From: Lachnospiraceae bacterium
GTDB taxonomy: Bacteria > Bacillota_A > Clostridia > Lachnospirales > Lachnospiraceae
Direction: 5' to 3'
DNA length: 5,445 bases
Assembly (NCBI GenBank): GCA_031262285.1
Contig: JAISHZ010000231.1
Location: forward strand, 1-5,445
The notes under the pieces were generated by a model. That model ran no database searches. It saw only the letters and a program-made list of their open reading frames with translations, and was not told where the DNA came from. Positions 1-5,060 of this stretch are shown here, one piece after another (position 1 is the stretch's first letter; each line of letters opens with the position of its first letter). The position numbers and the translations under genes are program-made.

Positions 1-112
1 ATGTTAAAATGAAATTGCGGCAGAAACTGCCCGGACGCCGAAATCATACGAAATCGGCTACACCATGTGCCGTGCACAATGTGTAAAGAGAAAACATATA
101 CAGATACTTAAG

Positions 113-126
113 TGAAAGCGCTTAGA
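113..126 (+). promoter_or_regulatory. Possible cre box (CcpA operator)
   Basis: The sequence TGAAAGCGCTTAGA agrees with the Firmicute cre consensus TGWAANCGNTNWCA at every defined position except the last C, which is G here. It has the CG centre and partial dyad symmetry (AAGCGCTT). It lies 216 bases upstream of the radical SAM start, far for a promoter-proximal operator but possible if the promoter is upstream or the operator belongs to another transcript. It also overlaps a weak hairpin (113-122 with 132-140), so the match could be structural or chance. Confidence 0.35.
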
Positions 127-190
127 TGTCGAGTGCTTCAAGTAAAGGTAGTTTATTCGAAATGGTTGATCTTGTCAAGCAAAAATTGGT

Positions 191-211
191 GTTCACTTCA
201 CCGTTCACTTC
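191..211 (+). repeat. Tandem 9-bp direct repeat, 12-bp period
   Basis: GTTCACTTC occurs at 191-199 and again, perfectly, at 203-211, giving a 12-bp centre-to-centre spacing, about one helical turn. Two same-face copies upstream of a gene can be a binding site for a dimeric regulator such as an AraC-type protein. An AraC-family gene is present in this window, but a link between the two is only inference. Confidence 0.4.
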
Positions 212-250
212 GTCGGTTATTGTAAACAAAAAAGACTTCCTTTACCAAAC

Positions 251-312
251 AAATGATGTATGATAGACTGTTTCCAACTGAGATGGCTACAGTTCGATTA
301 GTATACTCAACG
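251..312 (+). repeat. Copy 1 of a duplicated block (also at 2856-2913)
   Basis: The first 27 bases (251-277) match 2856-2882 at 25 positions. After a middle part that is 4 bases longer here, 295-312 matches 2896-2913 at 13 of 18 positions, all five differences being transitions. The block can be read as coding from ATG 253; in that frame four of those five differences are synonymous third-position changes (Leu, Val, Tyr, Ser codons). It can also fold: GACTGT 266-271 pairs with ACAGTT 289-294 (one G-U), an inner CCA/TGG stem follows after a 2x2 internal loop, and the loop is ACTGAGA. The pattern of substitutions favours a coding origin over a purely RNA one. Confidence 0.7.
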
Positions 313-345
313 AATCATCTATTAAAGGAGAATCGATTGAAATGA
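253..345 (+). CDS. Possible 30-residue leader peptide or gene relic
   Basis: ATG 253 opens a 30-codon frame ending at TGA 343-345. It begins MMYDRLFPTE, continues ATVRLVYS and ends KENRLK. Its stop overlaps the start codon of the radical SAM gene in the ATGA arrangement typical of translational coupling, and the AAAGGAG Shine-Dalgarno of that gene lies inside it. There is no clear ribosome binding site before 253, which argues against efficient translation. Its first 20 codons correspond to the duplicated block found again at 2856-2913, so it may be the truncated N-terminus of a lost gene rather than a functional peptide. I do not recognise the family. Real translation is uncertain. Confidence 0.3.
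   Translation: MMYDRLFPTEMATVRLVYSTNHLLKENRLK
324..330 (+). promoter_or_regulatory. Ribosome binding site of the radical SAM gene
   Basis: AAAGGAG lies 11 bases before ATG 342 and 14 before the next ATG (345). The spacing is long but this is the only strong Shine-Dalgarno nearby, and it supports 342 as the start. Confidence 0.6.
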
Positions 346-1763
346 TGTTTTCAAAATCAAAGAGTACAAATGAATTAATCGCGCAAATTAGTACCTTACA
401 GCAAAGCAACTCCGAACTAAATTTGATTTTATCTCAGGCAAAGGAAGAAGTGCGTGAGGCTGAAGGTAAAACCAATATTGCGCAGAGAGAACGTGACCAG
501 ATGGAAGTGAGCTTCAAAAACGAAGCGAAAAATCGTGAGGAAATAGAAAACCAACGAAACACTCTTGTAAAAGAGCGTGACGAGTTAAAAGGATATCTCT
601 TGTCTGGAAATCAACATTTACATGACGAGATAAACTACTTAAAATTCCATTCACAGCAATTATCAGAGTTGCATGACGAGGTTGTGCGCAAGCAATGGGA
701 ACATGACGATACCATGAAACAATGGAGTTGTAAGATTCCCTTTGAACGAATAGAAATTAATGAAAATGGCGATGTTTACACATGCTGTTCGGCATTTGTT
801 AAACATGGTCATTTGATCGGTAATGCATACCGAAACGATCTTGAAGATGTTTGGAATTCTGATAACGCCAAAAAATTACGATATGCCGTGGCTGAAGGTA
901 ATTTTGAATATTGTAATGATTTGTGTCAATATTTGAATTCTGTCAACACGAATAAGTTTGTATTAGACAGTCCAATCGTTAAAAGAGAAGACATCAAATA
1001 TAAGTATACAAAATGGCAAGATTGTTCCTTGAGCACACCACCTTTAGAAATCTCTTTAATCTGTGATTATACATGCAATCTTTCCTGCACGTCTTGCCGC
1101 TCCCATGTTCGAGTAAATAACGCGGACAAAAACGAGCATTTATCAGAAATGTTGGAACGCTTCGTCAGACCTGCAATGAATAAATGCGAACGGATAACAG
1201 CGTTAGGAAGCGGAGAGTTTTTTGCCAGTAAGCCGCTGCAAGAGTTTTTTAAAACCATTACGAAAGAAGAGTTTCCTGATTTAAAAGTAACTATTGTAAC
1301 AAATGGCACTTTGCTAACGCCTAAAAACTTTGAAAAATTCCCAAATTTGAATGGAATGATTCAATGTATCAAGGTTTCCATGGATGCCGCACAAAAAGAA
1401 ACCTATGAAAAGCTTCGGCGAGGTGGCAAATGGGAAACCTTATTAGAAAACATGAAATACCTTTCGTCATTACGTCAAGCAGGAAAGGTGCAAAAAACTG
1501 TAATCAATTTTGTTGTACAAAGCGAAAATTATCTTCAAATGCCTGAATTTGTAGAGTTGGCGCACAACTTGGGCGTAGATATCGTTAATTTTCAGCGTCT
1601 ATCCAATTGGGGTACATTCCGCGAAGAAGACTTCATAAAACAAGATGTCTTCCATCCGCAAAATCCGCATCGAGAGGAAGCCGTAGCTATTCTGAAAGAT
1701 ATTATTTCAAACGAAAAGGATGTCGCCATAAGCGAAAATATCCTCAGTGACATGCACAAATGA
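342..1763 (+). CDS. Radical SAM protein with N-terminal coiled coil and SPASM-like domain
   Basis: A 473-residue cytosolic protein with no signal peptide or membrane segment. Residues about 8-120 are charged, Glu/Lys/Gln-rich and read as a coiled coil. Residues 130-200 look like a SPASM-type auxiliary-cluster domain: C130 in CKIPF, then GDVYTCC (C148, C149), the VWNSD segment at 170-174, and C191/C195. The radical SAM core follows: C245-x3-C249-x2-C252 in CNLSCTSC binds the 4Fe-4S cluster that cleaves S-adenosylmethionine. GSGEFF (289-294) replaces the usual GGEP-like SAM-binding motif; NGTLL (321-325) and SMDAA (346-350) mark later strands. SPASM normally follows the core, so the order here is reversed. 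Family members perform radical modification of peptides, proteins or small molecules; the substrate here is unknown. A GT17 glycosyltransferase gene follows 52 bases downstream, suggesting one operon and a glycan-related role, which is inference. Confidence 0.9.
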   Translation: MMFSKSKSTNELIAQISTLQQSNSELNLILSQAKEEVREAEGKTNIAQRERDQMEVSFKNEAKNREEIENQRNTLVKERDELKGYLLSGNQHLHDEINYLKFHSQQLSELHDEVVRKQWEHDDTMKQWSCKIPFERIEINENGDVYTCCSAFVKHGHLIGNAYRNDLEDVWNSDNAKKLRYAVAEGNFEYCNDLCQYLNSVNTNKFVLDSPIVKREDIKYKYTKWQDCSLSTPPLEISLICDYTCNLSCTSCRSHVRVNNADKNEHLSEMLERFVRPAMNKCERITALGSGEFFASKPLQEFFKTITKEEFPDLKVTIVTNGTLLTPKNFEKFPNLNGMIQCIKVSMDAAQKETYEKLRRGGKWETLLENMKYLSSLRQAGKVQKTVINFVVQSENYLQMPEFVELAHNLGVDIVNFQRLSNWGTFREEDFIKQDVFHPQNPHREEAVAILKDIISNEKDVAISENILSDMHK

Positions 1764-1805
1764 ATTTCTTACATTGGTCAATGACAGGGAATTCATGCTA
1801 GCACG

Positions 1806-1810
1806 AGGAG
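1806..1810 (+). promoter_or_regulatory. Ribosome binding site deciding the GT17 start
   Basis: AGGAG is 5 bases before ATG 1816. The longer frame opening at GTG 1747 has no Shine-Dalgarno and overlaps the radical SAM gene. ATG 1795 has only a weak AGGGA (1786-1790) before it, and ATG 1822 would be 11 bases away. Confidence 0.6.
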
Positions 1811-1815
1811 AAGAG

Positions 1816-2820
1816 ATGAGAATGAAAAAAGGGTTAAGTGGGAATTCGAAAAAGCAAAATGAGATGGTTTCGGTTGTAAAGAATCAGGATACATTAGCAG
1901 GCTTGAAGCATTTCGTGTCAAAAATTGTTACAAGAAAAACGATTTATAGTGCCTTTCCTTTTTACAATGAGTTAGATTTATTGGATTTTCGTTTACAGGT
2001 ACTATCACCGGTTGTAGATTATTTTGTCGTGGTTGAAGCCACACATACATTTACGGGTAAAAGCAAGCCACTGTATTATCAAGAAAATAAGCATCGGTTT
2101 CGCAGATATGCCAATAAGATTATACATGTTTGTGTGGATGAACTTCCAGCCGGAGGGAATCCGTGGGACATGGATTACTTTCAGCGTAATGCAATCATGC
2201 GAGGACTGACAAAGGCGAAACCCGATGATATTATCCTGCTGTCGGATTGTGATGAAATAGCCAATCCATCAACTGTTCTAAAGCTGTATAACATGGATCT
2301 GTCTAAGCCGCTTAGTATCCCGCTTTGTATGTGCTATTACTATATGAACTGCTTAAATGTGACAGCGCCTTACTGGTACCGTTGTAAGGCTGTCGCATAT
2401 CAAACATTGCTTAGCTCTACACCCCAAGAAATGCGAATGTTTGAATTGTCGGCTGAGAATTTGAAAGAAAGTGATTCGTTGTATCCGGGATGGCACCTCA
2501 GCTATTTGAACGGTGTAAAGGGAATTCAAGATAAGATGAATGCGTTTGCTCATCAGGAGTATAATACCGAGGAATACGTGGGAGCAGAACATTTGCAAGA
2601 TTGCATAGCAAATGGAAAAGATTTTATCGGTCGTCCTTATGAGTATTGGGTGATAGATCCGATTACATTTTTGCCTCGTTGGGTGAATCGCCATTGTCAA
2701 AGGAACATTTCCGATTTTCGATTGCTATCTGCAGCAACGCAACGGGAGCATTCGAGCAAATTTCAAGAGATTATTGCAACACCGTATTCTCAAGCATTTG
2801 GTAAATATGAGATGTCGTAG
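1816..2820 (+). CDS. Glycosyltransferase family 17 protein
   Basis: A 334-residue cytosolic protein if started at ATG 1816. It matches the GT17 family, whose eukaryotic founder is beta-1,4-mannosyl-glycoprotein beta-1,4-N-acetylglucosaminyltransferase (MGAT3). Family hallmarks in order (numbered from 1816): IYSAFPFYNELDLLD at 43-57, VDYFVVVEATHTFTGK at 67-82, a PAGGNPW segment near 111-117, YFQRNAIMRGL at 121-131, DDIILLSDCDE at 137-147 with the likely metal/donor-binding DxD-like D144 and D146, GWHLSYLNG at 225-233 and FAHQEYN at 244-250. The domain is complete. About 40 polar, basic N-terminal residues precede it and are not recognised. Bacterial members occur in surface polysaccharide loci and their acceptors are mostly unknown; the MGAT3 activity should not be transferred literally. 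It follows the radical SAM gene closely and precedes a decayed region. Confidence 0.9.
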   Translation: MRMKKGLSGNSKKQNEMVSVVKNQDTLAGLKHFVSKIVTRKTIYSAFPFYNELDLLDFRLQVLSPVVDYFVVVEATHTFTGKSKPLYYQENKHRFRRYANKIIHVCVDELPAGGNPWDMDYFQRNAIMRGLTKAKPDDIILLSDCDEIANPSTVLKLYNMDLSKPLSIPLCMCYYYMNCLNVTAPYWYRCKAVAYQTLLSSTPQEMRMFELSAENLKESDSLYPGWHLSYLNGVKGIQDKMNAFAHQEYNTEEYVGAEHLQDCIANGKDFIGRPYEYWVIDPITFLPRWVNRHCQRNISDFRLLSAATQREHSSKFQEIIATPYSQAFGKYEMS

Positions 2821-2855
2821 GTTACGATTATGGTCTTGCTTCCAATACTCCCCAT

Positions 2856-2913
2856 AAATGATGTATGGTAGACTGTTGCCAAGAGAGCGACAGTCCGATT
2901 GGTGTATTCGGCG
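2856..2913 (+). repeat. Copy 2 of a duplicated block (also at 251-312)
   Basis: This is the second copy of the block that precedes the radical SAM gene. Compared with copy 1 it lacks 4 bases in the middle, which throws the reading frame opened by ATG 2858 out of the frame that encodes TVRLVYS. It forms a stronger hairpin than copy 1: GACTGTTGC (2871-2879) pairs with GCGACAGTC (2887-2895), 9 pairs including one G-U, around the 7-base loop CAAGAGA. No T-run follows, so it is not an ordinary terminator. Confidence 0.7.
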
Positions 2914-3105
2914 TCACAAAGAAGGATATCGTGTATATACGGCTCTACCGCATTGAGTGTTCGCGAAGAGGAGTTCATGAATATAAAACCTTCTACTATA
3001 TCACCTATATATAATACGGAAAAATATATCGACAGTATGACAGAAAGACTTCATAACATAACATCTGATGATGTGAATGGCGGTCCGTATGGCAGGCACA
3101 ATTAG
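2856..3105 (+). pseudogene. Decayed gene with a GT2 glycosyltransferase-like fragment
   Basis: Starting at ATG 2858, the reading frame matches copy 1 (MMYGRLLPRE) until a 4-base deletion near 2887. A second frame, open from 2872, then continues with ATVRLVYS and runs to TAG 3103-3105. In it, the segment STISPIYNTEKYID (2992-3033) resembles the first strand and helix of family 2 glycosyltransferases (pattern S-x-I-x-P-x-YN-x-E-x-YI), but no DDGS motif follows and the frame ends soon after. ATG 2977 has AGAGGAG close before it (2967-2973, 3 bases), so a 42-residue product could be made. After the stop, the rmd frame is open from 3072 and reads LGAAVTIGKDIKR just before the rmd start, perhaps a further frameshifted piece. 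I infer a frameshifted, truncated relic. A small expressed peptide ending GGPYGRHN is the alternative. Confidence 0.45.
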
Positions 3106-3124
3106 GAGCAGCAGTAACAATCGG

Positions 3125-3130
3125 AAAGGA
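3125..3130 (+). promoter_or_regulatory. Ribosome binding site deciding the rmd TTG start
   Basis: AAAGGA lies 10 bases before TTG 3141. No in-frame ATG or GTG gives the full Rossmann N-terminus (KKALIIGAAGFVG), so TTG is the best start. Confidence 0.6.
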
Positions 3131-3140
3131 CATCAAAAGA

Positions 3141-4085
3141 TTGAAGAAAGCATTGATAATTGGGGCAGCGGGATTTGTAGGCGGTTATTTAATTCGAGAG
3201 TTGGCAGACACATTTGAGGTACACGCGACGAAACTTCCCGAAGAAAGCATAAACAACTCGCAAGCGATCGCACATGATTTGGACATATTAAAGAAAGAGG
3301 ATATTGTTACACTTCTATATGAAATTCGTCCTGATGCCATCTTTCATTTGGCGGCACAGAGTTCAGTCGGTGTTGCGTGGCGTAATCCCGGTTTAACAGT
3401 GGATATCAACATCAAAGGCAGTATCAACGTCATGGACGCGGTACGGGAGTTGTTTTATAAGCCAAGGATTCTATTGATTGGATCCGGGGAGGAGTATGGT
3501 CATATTCGTCCGCAGGATACCCCGATTCAAGAGGAAACCATCCTTCGTCCGGGCAACATCTATGCGGCGACGAAAGCCTGCCAGAATATGATCGGCAGCA
3601 TCTATGCGAAAGCATATGATATGCAGGTGATGATGGTTCGTGCGTTTAATCATATCGGTCCGGCGCAGGCGCCGATTTTTGTGGTATCTGATTTTTGTCA
3701 TCAGGTGGCAGAGATTGAAAAAGGGTTAAAAGAGCCTGTGATGATGGTGGGGAATCTGGAAGCCAAGCGGGACTTTACAGATGTGCGTGATGTGGTGAAG
3801 GCTTATCGCTTATTAATGGAACACGGTGAGCCGGGTGAAACCTACAATGTGGGGAGCGGACAAGCCCGTTCGATTCGAGATGTATTAGATTTAATCATTG
3901 CCAATGCTACGACACAGATACAAGTTCAGATTGATCCAGCGAAAATTCGACCGGTGGATGTGGCGATCATTGAGGCAGATATCACCAAACTGCAACTCTT
4001 AACCGGCTGGTCCCCGACAATCGCATTGGAACAGACGATTCGAGAAACATTGGACTATTGGAGAGATCAATTACATACAGTATGA
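3141..4085 (+). CDS. rmd: GDP-4-keto-6-deoxy-D-mannose reductase (GDP-D-rhamnose synthesis)
   Basis: A 314-residue extended short-chain dehydrogenase, the usual length for Rmd. It would reduce the 4-keto group of GDP-4-keto-6-deoxy-D-mannose with NAD(P)H to give GDP-D-rhamnose in the cytosol. Visible motifs: Rossmann glycine motif IGAAGFVGGYL (7-17), PDAIFHLAAQSSV (64-76), IGSGEEYG (113-120) with catalytic S115 and E117, YAATK (Y141, K145), RAFNHIGPAQAP (167-178) in the substrate pocket and RDFTDVRDVV (210-219). The position after S115 is glycine where I recall Ser in characterised Rmd proteins (SSEEYG); the catalytic set is retained. The start is TTG. The assignment rests on the Rmd-like EEYG and HIGPAQ motifs and on gmd two genes downstream; a closely related 4-reductase giving another 6-deoxyhexose, such as 6-deoxy-D-talose, cannot be excluded. 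GDP-L-fucose synthase is less likely from the motifs. Confidence 0.87.
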   Translation: MKKALIIGAAGFVGGYLIRELADTFEVHATKLPEESINNSQAIAHDLDILKKEDIVTLLYEIRPDAIFHLAAQSSVGVAWRNPGLTVDINIKGSINVMDAVRELFYKPRILLIGSGEEYGHIRPQDTPIQEETILRPGNIYAATKACQNMIGSIYAKAYDMQVMMVRAFNHIGPAQAPIFVVSDFCHQVAEIEKGLKEPVMMVGNLEAKRDFTDVRDVVKAYRLLMEHGEPGETYNVGSGQARSIRDVLDLIIANATTQIQVQIDPAKIRPVDVAIIEADITKLQLLTGWSPTIALEQTIRETLDYWRDQLHTV

Positions 4086-4142
4086 GAAAGATGCGAATCG
4101 TCGGATGTATAAGAAACAATGCGAAGAGATGCAGTTTCTATA

Positions 4143-4150
4143 GAAAGGAG
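4143..4150 (+). promoter_or_regulatory. Ribosome binding site deciding the AraC-family TTG start
   Basis: GAAAGGAG is 7 bases before TTG 4158, an ideal arrangement. The upstream in-frame ATG 4119 has no Shine-Dalgarno, and the strong site would lie within its coding region. Confidence 0.7.
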
Positions 4151-4157
4151 CCCCAAT

Positions 4158-5042
4158 TTGAAAGAGAATGGCTTATTTACAACAGAAGGTGTGACACTGT
4201 CTAATCGGTGTTTGCATACACCCAATTGTTTTGCCAAGCAAAACTTGCTCTATGTACAAGAAGTGGGGCAATTGAAGAGTTTAACGCCTCATAAAAACGA
4301 AAGATCAGGATTAGATTCGTTTTTATTTCTATGTGTGACAGCGGGAACCGGAACCCTGGAAGTGGACGGTAAGCAGTATGAAATCAAAAAAGGAGACTGC
4401 GCCTTACTAAATTGTATGCAACCATATTCCCACATCAGCAGCGCTCAGGATCATTGGGAGTTGGCATGGGTTCATTTTAATGGTACCATAGCAAAGGCGT
4501 ATTTTGATTTCTTCTATCAGTCAAATCAAGATGAAAATGTGGTCTTTGGTACCGAGACGCGGCAGTGGCAAAGTATCGTGACGAGTCTACTGGAGACGCA
4601 AAAGAGCAAGAGTATCATGGCTGAACTGGAAAGCGGTGAATTACTGTTACATCTATTAAATTGTTTGGTTGGAGCCGCGATCAAAAGCAATACATTGACC
4701 GAAGATACGGATGGTACATGGTACAAAGAAATCCGAGAATTGATCAATGAGCGCTATGCGGATCCGAGTCTCATGGACGACCTGACCAGCCGCTTTGGGT
4801 TGTCTGTTGAACTTTTAGACCGGCGGTTTCAAAAGCAATTTGGGATCGGCTTACAGGAGTATATTGATAACAGGCGGTTGAATGCGGCCAAAGAATTGCT
4901 CCGGTTTTCGATTATCCCCGTTGAGGACGTTGCACAAAAATCCGGCTTAGGGGATACCGACATCATGCAGCAAATATTTCTGGAAAACGAAAATATGTCT
5001 GCACAGGAATATCGCAGCAAATGGGCACAATGGATTAAATAA
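4158..5042 (+). CDS. AraC-family transcriptional regulator, cupin plus double HTH
   Basis: A 294-residue regulator if begun at TTG 4158 (307 from ATG 4119, which has no ribosome binding site). Residues about 20-110 form an AraC-type cupin sensor domain: FLFLCVTAGTGTLEVDGK, then YEIKKGDCALL, then the WELAWVHFNG segment typical of clostridial members. Residues about 190-291 form the DNA-binding domain: first HTH around MDDLTSRFGLSVELLDRRFQ, the linker helix with EYIDNRRLNAAKELL, and second HTH around VEDVAQKSGLGDTDIMQQIF ending SAQEYRSKW. In the second HTH the usual aromatic-rich GF-x-D-x-x-x-F-x-R-x-F-K-K core is degenerate (GLGDTDIMQQIFLEN), which may alter DNA contacts. It is 72 bases after rmd and 18 before gmd. 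Its placement suggests a local activator of sugar-nucleotide genes; the ligand is unknown. Confidence 0.9.
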   Translation: MKENGLFTTEGVTLSNRCLHTPNCFAKQNLLYVQEVGQLKSLTPHKNERSGLDSFLFLCVTAGTGTLEVDGKQYEIKKGDCALLNCMQPYSHISSAQDHWELAWVHFNGTIAKAYFDFFYQSNQDENVVFGTETRQWQSIVTSLLETQKSKSIMAELESGELLLHLLNCLVGAAIKSNTLTEDTDGTWYKEIRELINERYADPSLMDDLTSRFGLSVELLDRRFQKQFGIGLQEYIDNRRLNAAKELLRFSIIPVEDVAQKSGLGDTDIMQQIFLENENMSAQEYRSKWAQWIK

Positions 5043-5049
5043 CATACAA

Positions 5050-5055
5050 CGGAGG
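5050..5055 (+). promoter_or_regulatory. Ribosome binding site of gmd
   Basis: CGGAGG lies 5 bases before ATG 5061 and directly after the AraC stop (5040-5042), consistent with cotranscription and strong translation. Confidence 0.75.
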
Positions 5056-5060
5056 TTTCC

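Larger units (their letters stand above)
1..250. other. Gene-free upstream region with regulatory-looking motifs
   Basis: I see no convincing gene here. One frame (8-112) is free of stops for 35 codons but is bounded by TAA at 5-7 and TGA at 113-115; I do not recognise its translation, so it is at most a relic. Structures seen: a short perfect hairpin GGCAG-AAA-CTGCC at 19-31, an imperfect hairpin around 60-84 with the GTGC/GCAC core, a CcpA-like box at 113-126 (listed separately) and a tandem repeat at 191-211 (listed separately). No hairpin is followed by a T-run, so no terminator is called. The region probably holds the promoter for the radical SAM gene, but no good -35/-10 pair stands out. 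Confidence 0.6.

Noticed and set aside
113..140. Hairpin 113-122/132-140 as a terminator of an upstream gene
   Set aside because: The stem has a bulge and a G-U pair and is followed by AGTAAAGG, with no T-run.
236..264. Promoter with -10 TATGAT at 259-264
   Set aside because: The -10 matches well but the hexamer 17 bases upstream (CTTCCT) is a poor -35, the other copy of the block has TATGGT, and the hexamer lies inside a block that looks like coding relic.
1067..1309. Minus-strand ORFs inside the radical SAM, GT17, rmd and AraC genes
   Set aside because: They are antisense to well-supported genes with clear domains and show no motifs of their own.
1747..1815. GTG 1747 as the GT17 start, overlapping the radical SAM gene
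   Set aside because: There is no ribosome binding site before it, the extra residues match nothing I recognise in GT17, and AGGAG sits 5 bases before ATG 1816.
2931..3014. 27-codon ORF from GTG 2931 after AAGGA
   Set aside because: It is short and overlaps the longer frame that continues the homology of the duplicated block; no family signal.
4082..4204. 40-codon ORF overlapping the rmd stop (ATGA at 4082-4085)
   Set aside because: It runs through the AraC ribosome binding site and into the AraC gene in another frame, has no Shine-Dalgarno and no recognisable motif.
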